Source of the DNA: Pardosa pseudoannulata
Lineage: Eukaryota > Arthropoda > Arachnida > Araneae > Lycosidae
Direction: 5' to 3'
Length of the DNA stretch: 64,000 nucleotides
NCBI GenBank assembly: GCA_032207245.1
Contig: CM063501.1
Coordinates: 57,212,893-57,276,892, forward strand
Positions 27,801 through 36,739 of this stretch are shown one piece after another. Position numbers and translations under genes: made by a program. Within the stretch, counting starts at the first letter, position 1; the number at the start of each line of letters is the position of its first letter. The notes below the pieces were generated by a model, which saw only the letters and a list, made by a program, of their open reading frames with translations, made no database searches and was not told where the DNA came from.

Positions 27801-28100
27801 GTCCAAATAACGCTAAAATCAAATCTTCTGTTACCGAAGGATCCAAGTTACCAACGTAACTGAAAATAACAAGTGGTATTAATGTTTAACAATAGATATA
27901 CTGCTATAAAACACAAAAACCGGCAATTTCGAACATTAAATTCCAGCAGAACAAATAACAGGAAAAGAACACTTACAGCGTACGAGGGTGACTCTCGTTG
28001 CTCGGCTCCTAAGAAAGAAATATATAATGAGTGATGTTACATTAAAAGATATAAAATAAATTAAAATAATATAAATTATTGACAGTACCTTGTTAGACAT
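12760..28100 (-). CDS. TIAR: TIA-1/TIAR-type RNA-binding protein, 5' part (exons 1-4)
   Basis: Four exons join in frame to give 79 residues: 28,100-28,089, 28,008-27,977, 27,859-27,763 and 12,855-12,760. The product starts [14 protein letters not shown], then gives RNP2 (LYVGNL) and most of RRM1, including the RNP1-like segment PYCFVEF, and stops at the exon boundary after LGK. This family binds U-rich RNA, regulates alternative splicing at weak 5' splice sites and drives translational silencing and stress-granule formation. The family has three RRMs and a Q-rich tail of about 380-470 residues in all. RRM2, RRM3 and the tail are not found here and presumably lie beyond position 1. All introns have GT/AG ends. 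The EPGNDPY junction resembles insect Rox8. Identification is confident; TIA1 versus TIAL1 cannot be separated in invertebrates. Confidence 0.93.
17080..17510 (-). repeat. Possible tRNA-derived SINE (family 3)
   Basis: The right end reads, on the minus strand, as a tRNA-like head: GGTTGGCATAGTGGCTAGAG followed by a box-B-like GTAGATTCAAATC. The GC-richer body at 17,080-17,330 (GGGCCCTGGGGGTGCAAAGC, GAAAGTCTGAGTCAACCTTG) is unlike the surrounding AT-rich intron. A faint relative may lie at 3,630-3,960 (CTGAGTCAACG). Confidence 0.4.
18010..18285 (+). pseudogene. LINE 3' end relic (C-terminal region of ORF2)
   Basis: Reads [19 protein letters not shown], then [20 protein letters not shown] and [13 protein letters not shown] before a stop at 18,239. 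This is the segment following the reverse transcriptase in a LINE family whose typical motif is R-L-(R/K)-W-(L/A)-G-H followed by R-G-R-P/K and a final W-K-x-x-A. Homologous segments occur at 52,860-53,126 and 58,200-58,452. The copy is 5'-truncated. Confidence 0.75.
18528..19126. mobile_element. Possible hAT-type MITE
   Basis: Begins GTGTTTCCCCCAGACC and ends GGGGGCAGCGCCCTTGTTAACAC, so the last five bases are inverted copies of the first five. Internal G-rich motifs (AAAGGGCA, GGAGGGCTGGGTGCA) set it apart from the intron. No clean target duplication. Confidence 0.35.
20628..20830 (-). repeat. SINE family 1, diverged copy
   Basis: Shares the TTGGTTTGGTCTGGAGCACT end, a CAGTCTACTATTTTTGTTAC block and a degenerate tRNA head (ACCAATTCAGCATTC) with the SINE at 35,371. 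Inserted in TIAR intron 3 in the same direction as the gene. Confidence 0.6.
21015..21200 (+). repeat. SINE family 1, diverged copy
   Basis: Plus-orientation copy recognised by TTAAAGCAGTAGGTCCCAAT, CTCATTAGCCCTTGTACAGC and ATAGCACTC, equivalent to the reverse complement of the 35,371 copy's tail. The head is badly eroded. Confidence 0.6.
22204..23239 (-). mobile_element. hAT relic B (nested or doubled)
   Basis: It starts CAGACGTGCCAACATTCAG, restarts CAGACATGCTAACATTCA at 22,473, and ends GGAGTAGTTTGCATGCCTG, the inverted counterpart of the CAGACATGC terminus. An internal GGAGTAGTTGGCATTTCTG at about 23,010 is a second right end. Minus-strand remains of the hAT C-terminal domain occur at about 22,680-22,860 and again at 23,030-23,160. 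Two overlapping copies are thus fused in TIAR intron 3; no target duplication found. Confidence 0.65.
27763..27859 (-). CDS. TIAR: TIAR exon 3, first half of RRM1
   Basis: Acceptor GTTATTTTCAG and donor GAG|GTAAGT flank 97 nt encoding [22 protein letters not shown] and [10 protein letters not shown]. This is the beta1-alpha1-beta2 part of RRM1, with RNP2 = LYVGNL. It ends in phase 0, as the first RRM1 exon does in TIA-1 genes. A 14.9-kb intron follows. Confidence 0.95.
27977..28008 (-). CDS. TIAR: TIAR exon 2 (32 nt)
   Basis: Acceptor TTTCTTTCTTAG leads to 32 nt encoding [10 protein letters not shown] and the first two bases of Leu, followed by donor GTAAGT. The split Leu codon is completed by exon 3, giving TLYVGNL as in TIA-1 proteins. 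This is a short micro-exon between introns of 80 and 117 nt. Confidence 0.9.
28089..28100 (-). CDS. TIAR: TIAR exon 1 (coding part, 12 nt)
   Basis: ATG TCT AAC AAG (MSNK) is followed by donor GTACTG, a weak but legal GT donor. The start is chosen because exon 2 continues in frame and no ATG lies between here and RRM1. The ATG is embedded in CCGCCATGTC, which also matches a YY1/Pho-type core. The 80-nt intron 1 is very short. Confidence 0.75.
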
Positions 28101-28260
28101 GGCGGAATCGTATTTTACAAACGAAGATGACGCATGCGCGTAGCCCAACATTGTTGGATAATACTGTATGGATCCCGCCAGATTCAACACTTTACCGAAA
28201 GATATGACGTGTAATAAAGAGATAATTCAAGCGACACAGCCGATGTTTCTTTTACTGACT
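28101..28260 (-). promoter_or_regulatory. TIAR 5' UTR and core promoter region
   Basis: This short CpG-containing stretch lies just upstream of the start codon. It has an NRF1-like palindromic core CGCATGCGCG at 28,131-28,140, directly preceded by TGA so that a CRE-like TGACG overlaps it. A YY1/Pho-type CCGCCAT overlaps the ATG, and CCAACATTGTTGG at 28,144-28,156 is palindromic. No TATA box is evident. This suits a housekeeping RNA-binding protein gene. The transcription start is not determined. Confidence 0.5.
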
Positions 28261-28489
28261 AGATTATGATCTAAAATCTATTTCAACACTTAAAAGAACA
28301 AAATTTCATGACATAAACAATATCACACCACACTACATGAAGAAAAAAAAGGCTTCAAGAAAATTTTTGACTTTCGAAAGTACTAAGTTTAGTAGTTTCC
28401 TCCTGCTTCTGGCAAAAGTCAACGGAAAAATAAATATTCAAAATTTGTAAAAATTCTAGAGTTCTTTTAATAATGCATTTAAGATTTAC

Positions 28490-29130
28490 AGAGCTAGAAA
28501 ATACATTTTCATCATTATTTCGTGCTTGTTTAAAGAAAAGATTATTCGGATAATTAGCATGGTGTTTCCATCTCTTCTAACAATCCTGATCTTAAAATTA
28601 TTATTTTTACTTATTTAAGAATTTTAATATTTTGAATTTGTACCAGTAAACTATATTGAAAATGGTTATTTTTGACATTAATATATGTTTTCAACATTTT
28701 GTAGTATTTGTTTGAAGAAAAGAAGAGTAGTAAATTAGCATTGTGTTTCCATGTCGTCTAACAATCCTGATTTTGAAATTACTACTTATAGTAATGATAT
28801 TTTTAAATTGTATAGAAAAGCATCACTGTAATAGTTATTTTAGAGCATAATCGAATTCATGGTAGTTCTTTTTACTTGAGAATTGAGGTATTTTGAACCT
28901 GTATGGGAAAACTTCATTGGAAATGGTTATTTTTGTCATTTGACTATGTTTACAACATTATTTCATGTTTGTTTGAAAAAAAGAATGGTAGTAAATATCG
29001 AATGGTGTTTCCATGTCATCTAATAATCCTGATTTTAAAATTACTAATTTCTTCTAGTGTTATTTTTAACTTATATTGGAAAACTTCACTAGAAAAGGTT
29101 ATTTTAGAATATAATCAAAATTGATGGTAG
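28490..29130 (+). repeat. Imperfect tandem repeat, about three units of 185-260 bp
   Basis: Recurring blocks are TTGTTTGAAGAAAAGA, AGCATTGTGTTTCCATGTCG and CTAACAATCCTGATTTT, at about 28,510, 28,695 and 28,950, each followed by ATTGGAAATGGTTATTTTTG-like sequence. The 73-codon frame at 28,903-29,124 is embedded in the repeat. Confidence 0.7.
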
Positions 29131-30820
29131 TTCAAACAATTTCAGAATTGTGAGATCTCAGTACATGAAGATAGCAAAGTGGGAAAAGATTTTCTTGATT
29201 TGTATTACTGTGAAGTGTTGGTTTGGCCTTTTCTTTCGAAAGAAAAGCTAATATAGTCTATGTATAATTACAAGACATTTTTGTATAGTTAGATTTAATA
29301 GCCTATGTTTGGAATCTAAAAGAGAAATCAAAATCTATCGCAATTTTAATGTCAGCGCACATCCCCATGGTCTTATCGAAATCCAGCAGCAGAAATTATT
29401 GGAAATTTTAACTGTGGCAGTCAGAAAACTCCTATCATCGAAATAAAGGCTTTCGTCTCGCTGGTCTGTGGATGTAATGCCATTAGTAAATGACATAACG
29501 TTATTCAGTGTGTTTTTTGACTTTGTTAAGTTACATAAAATACGTTTGTAAAGGTCTAGCTTTCTTCTATTTAGCTATGTGAGAATTCAAAGCTTGTTAA
29601 ATTCCTTGCATATAACACCGTTGAAGCGAATACTACCTTGTACCGAGTACTAAATGATTTTAAACAGCAATGGAAATTTCAGATATAATCTACTCTCACA
29701 TTTCCTCCTCAATTCTTCGATAATATGCTTAAAAATAATATAAAAAATATTGGATAATATAAAAAAAAATGTTTTTCAAAATTTTTCAAATCCATGGAAA
29801 TTTGTCTTGTTCCAAATGTGAGAACCTTATGTGGGAACAGATTAAAATAACATATTTATGAAACAATGGAGATTTAAAATAAAATATTGAAAATATTGAA
29901 AAGAGAAAAATATGATGAAACAGGATACACTTATTAAAATGTCAATTATATAAAAATGACCGAAATTTAAGATAGAATAAAATATTTTTATAACAATATT
30001 AAATTATAGACATTAAAGTAAGAATAAACAAAAGCTTGTTTACGTATTAAGATTAATGGGATATTTTTCAGAAGTTTTATTCCTTTGTTTAATGTTCTTG
30101 AAACTAGCAGCAATTTCTAAAGATTAGACAACTCGAAAAATTTTGAAATTCATATGAAAGAAGTTGTAGGTAGATCCATAAAACTTCAATGGCTGTGGGT
30201 CAGAATCTTCATAAAAAAATCCAAAAATTAATAACCTTTGAAACATTCAGTTGGTAGTATCAAACTATATGTTTAACTGTAGCACTTTTAAAATAGAAAT
30301 AGAGGCAATAACTTGAAAATATTAAAGTGATGATTAGATTCAAAGAAAATTCTAAAAACTGCACTTGCAGATGATGAATCAGATTAACGTTTTGTAGAAT
30401 ATATTTAAAATTTTTAAATAATTTTATTTGATTTTAATATATTATGTACCTCCAATTTACAAATCTTCATAAATACAACATTTTTAAATTCGGGATTTAT
30501 ATAGGAGGAGATATATTGGATATTAGGAGGACTCAATATTGTCATCTATCAATATTTTAGAATGTCAAAATTCGTTGTTTTGAGATTTTACACTATATAG
30601 AGTTAGGAAAGAGTTTTAAAATTAAGACAAACCTTTCGGCTTTATCAATGAATGCCTGCCGATATTATGGTGACTCTATGACAAACCACTTAGATTTGTG
30701 TTAAGAACAAATAAACATACAAACGGGCATACATAGATACAGTTTTATACATAGAGGGATTGTATCGTTATGCCTTTTGTCTGTGATTGTTGACAGATAG
30801 TCCAGTTAAGCATGTCTAAT
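29130..30820. other. Gene-free AT-rich stretch
   Basis: No open frame with coding character, no recognised repeat and no splice pattern. A slightly GC-richer patch at 29,330-29,480 has no identifiable content. Confidence 0.4.
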
Positions 30821-30830
30821 TGGCATAATC

Positions 30831-30997
30831 ACGGACGTAATTGGGGAGCAGCACAGAAGCCAAGTGTCTCCCAGAATTTTTGAAAAGAGGGGCAATTTTG
30901 ATTTTTGCCCCTTTATTTTTTTGAGATTTTATTCAGATTTTAAATTTTTGATAAGATTTTTCCTCCTTAGATGAAACGGTCAAATTGCTCCCATGGA
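30831..30997. mobile_element. Short MITE (about 167 bp)
   Basis: It begins ACGGACGTAATTGGGGAG and ends TTGCTCCCATGGA, imperfect inverted ends. It is flanked by CATAATC on both sides (30,824-30,830 and 30,998-31,004), fitting a hAT-type 8-bp duplication with one mismatch. The interior is related to the reverse complement of the MITE at 53,253. Confidence 0.55.
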
Positions 30998-31574
30998 CAT
31001 AATCTTTGTTAACATACATATCTATATACATTATAATACACAACTATTGCTAGCACACCGTGTTCTTTGACTCTCTGCCAAAACTATTCTATATTTACCC
31101 GTAGCGTTATTCTATATCCAATGCAGCCATACAGCTGTCAGCAGATATAACATTTATAAAAAGAATGCGTCATGTGTAAACTTATCCAATTTTTATCCTT
31201 TTCCAACCCTACATAAAAATATAAAACATCGGTTCCCTTTAAAATTCCTTTTGATTACTCCTGATAAATGGCACTACATAAGACGAACCAACCATTAACT
31301 AATAAATCTAAAATTTAAGTAACTGTGTAGTTTTCTTTTAAGCAAATTAGACTTTCCCATCATATTGACCATTCTATGTGAGTATAATATGAAACGTAGA
31401 TTGATCAGGGGTCGTCAAAGTTATGAAACTTCCAAATAATTACACAAAAAAACTTCCTTGAACTAAAAAAAGGAGGGGGCAGAAATAAAACGATTTTTCG
31501 AATGGAACACTTGTTTATTACATGTAATTATACTTTCTAGTAAATATAATAGTCTACGAAAGTGTCTACACTGT

Positions 31575-32230
31575 CGTGTTTCGGTTATAGAGTCTTCAAA
31601 TTTATTTTAATTTTAATTTTTTTAAACTTAAGAACTTACAAGTACATGTATAAAGTGGTTTACTATTTGTATTTCGACAAATGCTTTTCGGTTTCTTGAT
31701 TCGAATTTGGTTGATTGGTGTCATGTTCATTTTTTAAGTCATATGACTTCTCAAGGAAAGATGGTTATCATTGCTTGAATTGAACTTCTAAAGACCACTC
31801 CACATTATGGTCCACTGCAAGCCATTACCACAGTCTGGAGGGGGTATGACTTATCGAGGTTGACGACAGCAGACGATAAATTGGCCTTGGCGGAGGAGGG
31901 TAAAGTATTTCGGTTATACAGTCTTCAAGATATTTTTATTTTTTTTTTCACTGAAGAACTTACAAGTACATGCATAAAATGGCTTACGATTTTTATTTCG
32001 ACAGATCCTTTTAAGATTCTTCATTCGAATTTGGTTATTGGTGTCATGTTCATTTTTTAAAGTCATATGAGTTCTCAAGGAAAGATAGATATCATTGCTC
32101 GAATTGAACTTCTAAAGGCCCCTCCACACTATGGCCCACTGCAATCCATTACCACCGTCTGGAAGGGGCATGGCTTATCGAGGTCGACGATGGCAGACGA
32201 TAAAAAAATGACCTGGGCGAAGAATGGCTT
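31575..32230 (+). repeat. Two-unit tandem duplication, period about 323 bp
   Basis: TCATGTTCATTTTTTAA occurs at 31,721 and 32,044, with colinear blocks on both sides (GAACTTACAAGTACATG, GAATTGAACTTCTAAAG, CCATTACCAC, GCAGACGATAAA). The two 66-codon open frames here are parts of this duplication, not conserved between units. Confidence 0.85.
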
Positions 32231-32369
32231 CGGGAGAGGTTTTTCTCCAAAGATCAAAGACAACTAGCATGCACTACCAAAGTGCACAGTAGATTCTACG
32301 GTTATGTAAACGGGTTATGCTCATTTAGTGGCCCAGTGTGTGGATGCAACCCATGAACCATCGTTTAAG

Positions 32370-32640
32370 GTAGCCACAGGGTCAGAACTGGAGTGGTGAC
32401 AACTGGCCATAGTGTAGAGGCTACATAAGAGTGGATTGTCGAAATTTAGAAGCAGGAACCAAGCAGAAGATCCCCAGACTTAGCTCACCACCTTCGGAGG
32501 TATCATTTGGGAACTTGGAGGACATTGCGATCTATTGCGAACAATTTTAAGTGCCCCAACAACCTTTAATGAGAATAATGACCACAGAGGATCTTAAGTC
32601 ATCTCGACCCTCCGCCTACGAGTTATAATTTTTTTTATGA
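32370..32640 (-). repeat. tRNA-derived SINE, family 2, copy 2
   Basis: Contains AAGCAGAAGATCCCCAGACT, TAGCTCACCACCTTCGGAGG and CAACCTTTAATGAGAATAAT, colinear with 60,540-60,755 and inverted relative to 930-1,190. The tRNA-like head at the right end is eroded. Confidence 0.65.
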
Positions 32641-33120
32641 GAGATTTGCTCTAATATATAGATTCTCCAAACTTGAGGGTCTATTCATGTCTTTAACTTG
32701 TAGACCAATGATCATGGACATTGTTAGCACACACAAAAGCTGTGGAACATTGACAGTTTGATCATGCTGGATTCTACTTCAACGGAAAAGAAAGAAAAAA
32801 AATTCTTAAACACTTCAGGGAATAATCATATGTTCTCTGCTTTATTATGGATAAAAGAATCACATTAAACAAAAAATCAGAAGAAATTTGAATATTTTTT
32901 TAAGACTGGGATTGAGCACTGCATTGAACAATGCAGAAGAACTTTCTGGTCTGATGAGGCATAATTGATTTTTTTATTAATCTCTTTTATTTAATTTCAC
33001 TCATGTGTCACTTGATATTTTGAAATCAATTTTTAATTACGTTTCTGACTAGCTAGAGTTCTGAAATTTTGCACGTAGGTTCGATTCCTGGGAAAATACA
33101 ATAGTTAATCATAAAAAGAA

Positions 33121-33660
33121 CTAGCATATAACCCTTCATATGACGGGATTAGTAAATTTTAAAATTTTCCAGAATTGTAAAGTACCTTAGGAGACAGTTA
33201 AAAAATTGTTTGTTTTTTTGGCTGAGAGTTATTTGCTACACGCTCAATAATTTGTTTATCTTCATACTTCTCTAAAGTCTCCCGATACTGTGAATGAAGT
33301 TTAGAATCACGTTGAATTCATTTAGTTTAACTGTGTGGTTATGTATAAAAAACAAGCATACTAACGAACAAACTTCTTAGTTTTCAAAGATATATAACTT
33401 AAACGCTAGATATTTATTAGTCTGTGAAATAGACTCTTAGAATTTTATGAAATGAATTCGCTGCTAATAAAATTAAAAAATAAAATTGATAAAATTTTCA
33501 TCGCAACAAAAAAGAATCGATGATTACAATTTAAAATTATTACACATGTACTTAATCTATTATTTAAGCCAAATATCAAAGAAAATTATTTATGTAATAT
33601 CTAAATTCAGTGATAAAATGTATGAAAATAATGCAGACGATATTTAAATAATTTAAATGC
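33121..33660 (-). mobile_element. Helitron relic H3 (3' half)
   Basis: In reverse orientation the 3' end is ...CATATGAAGGGTTATATGCTAG, next to the expected T on that strand. The body matches the complement of the intact Helitron at 41,162-42,156, from its 3' end inwards (GAGCGTGTAGCAAATAA, the AATAATGCAGACGAT block). At 33,660-33,760 the terminal 100 bp recur in the opposite orientation, forming an inverted repeat. Confidence 0.6.
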
Positions 33661-33904
33661 GATCACTAAAGATAAACAAATTATTGAGCGTGTACAAGAT
33701 AATTCTCAGCAAAAAAACATACCATTTTTTTACCTGCATTATAGGGTACTTTACAATTCATACATTTTCAATAATACACAACCCTTTAGTGCATGAAATG
33801 CAGACATGCTAACTACTTTGGAATTTTCGAGAAATGAGAGAAATTGATAACTCTGGAAACTCTTCACACTGCTCTGGAAAATAACAAAACTCTGGAACAA
33901 CTAA

Positions 33905-34125
33905 AAGATCTCAATTTAACAATTAAATAGAAAATCTTGCCAAAATTAATGCTGAATACATTACTCTTTCCACACAGCAGTGCTGCACGTGAAAGAGTTT
34001 TCAGTACTGGGCTGTAAAACCAAACTGAATTTAGATCAAATTTAAATACACAAACTGTAAAATCCCTGATGATAGAAAAATGTAAATATTTTAATCAGAG
34101 TCAATGTTTCTACAAGAAAAAAAAA
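33905..34125 (+). pseudogene. hAT transposase C-terminal (dimerisation) region, broken
   Basis: Fragments in different frames read NLAKINAEYITLSTQQC, then ERVFSTG (33,991), then FRSNLNTQTVKSLMIEKC and KYFNQS. ERVFS followed by a basic stretch and a NLxxxTxxSLM(I)xKC block is the signature of the hATC dimerisation domain. It has at least one frameshift and internal stops, so it is inactive. Confidence 0.75.
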
Positions 34126-34270
34126 TTTCTGAAAAAAAAAGTTGTTAAAACTCAAAAAGCTACTTACTCATTGTTAAATATATAAATTTTAATTTATCCT
34201 TTATAACTAACTAGCCTGTGTTTATTTTTAATTTAATTTGCTCAATTTTAATATAGAAACCAATAAAATA

Positions 34271-34945
34271 TGTTATTATGTATAGTTTGTTTGGGCTACT
34301 TTGTTTTATTTATTATACTAGCATATAGCCCGTCATATGACGGATCAGTAAAACTTTTAATTTTCTAGAATTGTAAAACTTTTAATTTTCCTATGGGGCG
34401 GGTAAAAAAATTGGTTTGTTTTTTTACCCGCCCCATAAGTTAAATGGGGCGGGTATGTTATTATGTCTAGTTTGTTTGGGTTACTTTGTTTTATTTATTA
34501 TACTAGCATAGCCCATCATATGACGGATCAGTAAAACTTTTAATTTTCCAGAATTGTAAACAACCCTATGGGGCGGGTAAAAAAACTGGTTTATTTTTTT
34601 ACCCGCCCCGTATGTTAAATGGGGCGGGTATGTTATTATGTATAGTTTGTTTGGGTTACTTTGTTTTATTTATTATACTAGCATATAGCCCGTCATATGA
34701 CGGATCAGTAAAACTTTTAATTTTCCAGAATTGTAAACAACCCTATGGGGCGGGTAAAAAAACTGGTTTGTTTTTTTACCCGCCCCGTATGTTAAATGGG
34801 GCGGGTATGTTATTATGTATAGTTTGTTTGGGTTACTTTGCTTTATTTGTTATACTAGCATATAGCCCGTCATATGACGGATCAGTAAAACTTTTAATTT
34901 TCCAGAATTGTAAACAACTCTATGGGGCAGGTTAAAAAACTGGTT
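34271..34945 (+). repeat. Tandem array: Helitron end plus hAT flank, four units of 175-185 bp
   Basis: TGTTATTATGT starts the units at 34,271, 34,456, 34,631 and 34,808 (periods 185, 175, 177). Each holds 47 bp of hAT-derived flank, the Helitron terminus CTAGCATATAGCCCGTC with the palindrome CCGTCATATGACGG, and a hairpin with arms GGGGCGGGTAAAAAAA and TTTTTTTACCCGCCCC. The last unit has lost the GC-rich right arm. A 107-codon frame (34,612-34,935) simply reads along two units. Confidence 0.9.
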
Positions 34946-36322
34946 TGTTTTTTTGGCTGAGAATTACCTTTCAACAAAAATAATCGATTAAATTATCACA
35001 TATGGGTTTAATCTATTATTTAAGTCAAATAAAAAAGAAAATTATTTATGTAGTATCTAAGTTTAGTGATAAAACGTATGGAAATATTGAAGAAAACATT
35101 TAAATAATTTAAAATAAAAAAGGATTAAATGAGATGGTTAAAGGAATGACGTCATAACGCTAGAAAAAAAAATCGTTATTTTTACCTATAATTTATGTGA
35201 TAAGTTGATAAATTTAATCTCCTGATCTTAAAATGGGGCTTGATATATTGGCATTAAACGTTCGAAAAGGGGGACGGGGTGGATTTCGAACGTTTTAAAG
35301 AGGACAGTATTTTCGCTGTGATACGAAGCTTATTCATACCAATTTACTTCAGAATCGGATCTATATTCTAGGTTTTGGTTTGGTTTCGTTTGGAGTGCAA
35401 CGGTCTACTTTTTGCAACACGAGGGCTAATGAGACCGGGACCTACAGCTTAAAGCCGATTCCGAACGGCTACGAACATCCATGCCACAGTGGGATTCGAA
35501 CCAAGAACTCCGGTTCCGAAGGCCAGCACCCTAACCAATCGGCCATCGTTCTCTAGTCTTGGAAAAGATAAACTTTACTCGCTTTGAATTTTGCAAACCC
35601 TAATTCATTAAAAATCCAATATGGATGCTCTATCCATTCCAGGTCCAACCGCTTCATAACTTCGAGGACAGATGGAGAGATAACTTAGGCTATTATTACA
35701 TTACGAGAAGAAAGTTTAAGGATACAAAACATGAAATGTTTATGTGTCCAGGGACATCCGTAAAGCAATGCGTAAATTTAATAAAATAAAAATTATAAAA
35801 ATTATAAAAAGTTGAAAAAATAGTAAAAATTTATTTTAAAATTAATAAAACAACTTTTAAAATAATAAAACAAATTTCGGAATAAGAATTTAAAAGGAAA
35901 AGCAGAAAATATTAAATTTATTAGACATTAAAAAAAAAAAAAAATCGGGGATGGAACCGTCAATCCTAGAAGTACGACAATCAAATGGACAGACATTCTA
36001 CCAAACGTACAACGCACGTAAACGTAAATGAACTAATTAGAGTACATGAAGGTTCAAGGAGAAACAATCCAGAAATTTAAATATTACTCCCCACCTTTGC
36101 CATCTATCAAGAATGAATTTCGTATGGAATAAGAGGAAGGATAAGACTTAAAATAATAGCATTAAACGCTCGAAAAGGGGGGATGGAGTGGATTTCGAAC
36201 TCGCTTTCAATTTTGCTAACCCTAACTCATAAAAAATCCAATATGGATGCCTGTATCCATTCCAGGTACAACCGCTTCAGAAATTCGAAGACAGACAAGT
36301 TAGGCTATTATTATATAAGGGA
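34318..36322 (-). mobile_element. Helitron H2 (non-autonomous) inserted in hAT relic C
   Basis: Reverse orientation: 5' TCCCTTATATAATAATAGCC preceded by A (36,321-36,323), 3' ...GGGCTATATGCTAG followed by T (34,318-34,317). Terminal TC and CTAG, a near-terminal palindrome and A/T target without duplication are Helitron hallmarks. The length of 2.0 kb exceeds the 1-kb copy at 41,162 because the 3' end is tandemly repeated, a SINE1 is inserted (35,371-35,553) and the 5' terminal 160 bp occur twice (to about 35,705 and again 36,160-36,322). No Rep/helicase frame. Confidence 0.75.
35371..35553 (-). repeat. tRNA-derived SINE, family 1, best copy
   Basis: On the minus strand: box A in TGGCCGATTGGTTAGGGTGC, box B GGTTCGAATCCC spaced as in a tRNA, then a body with GTTCGTAGCCGTTCGGAATC and GGTCCCGGTCTCATTAGCCC. 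It ends with CTCCAAACGAAACCAAACC. Inserted inside Helitron H2; the same body occurs at least seven times in the window. Confidence 0.9.
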
Positions 36323-36629
36323 TATATAAATTGCATACGGGTAATAAAATGGGTAGCATATTAAATTTTAAAACCAATCTGTTGCTCCTGACAAAGGTGC
36401 CTGAATATTATCCTCTCTGAAACTGAATTGATATTCCTTTTCTAATTAATTGTATTTGTATCCTTGGGAATAAAAATGGAATAAAATAGCGTTCTAATTT
36501 AGACTCAAGAATAGTCTCTTAGCAAATTACTGGTACTAAGTACCCTGTTCTTGAAAGTTTGAAACAATCTTTTTGAGTCCACTTTACCTTTTCTCAACAC
36601 TGTAAAACTGTTATACATTGTACCGTCAA

Positions 36630-36660
36630 AAGTTTGCTCCGCAATCGCGGAGCTGTTAGA
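36630..36660. other. GC-rich hairpin at satellite boundary
   Basis: GCTCCGC (36,636-36,642) and GCGGAGC (36,647-36,653) form a perfect 7-bp stem with an AATC loop, just before the satellite begins. Confidence 0.6.
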
Positions 36661-36739
36661 ACTGTTTCACCGTTATTTTACCATCCCCCCCACTCATCCA
36701 TCACCGGGCGTTACCGTCCTGTCACTTCTTTAAGATAAC

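Larger units (their letters stand above)
33801..36419 (+). mobile_element. hAT relic C, split by a Helitron
   Basis: It starts CAGACATGCTAACTAC and ends at the complement of the CAGxx...ATATTCAGGCACC terminus seen in hAT copy B. The left part is 33,801-34,317 and the right part 36,323-36,419. Joining across 34,318-36,322 restores colinearity with the reverse complement of 22,204-22,350. Degenerate transposase C-terminus at 33,905-34,125. Confidence 0.65.

Noticed and set aside
33050..33120. GGTTCGATTCCTG box-B-like sequence
   Set aside because: No matching box A or cloverleaf; probably an eroded SINE head or chance.
34612..34935. 107-codon open frame with an internal protein repeat
   Set aside because: It reads along two units of the non-coding Helitron/hAT tandem array; the protein repeat is the DNA repeat.
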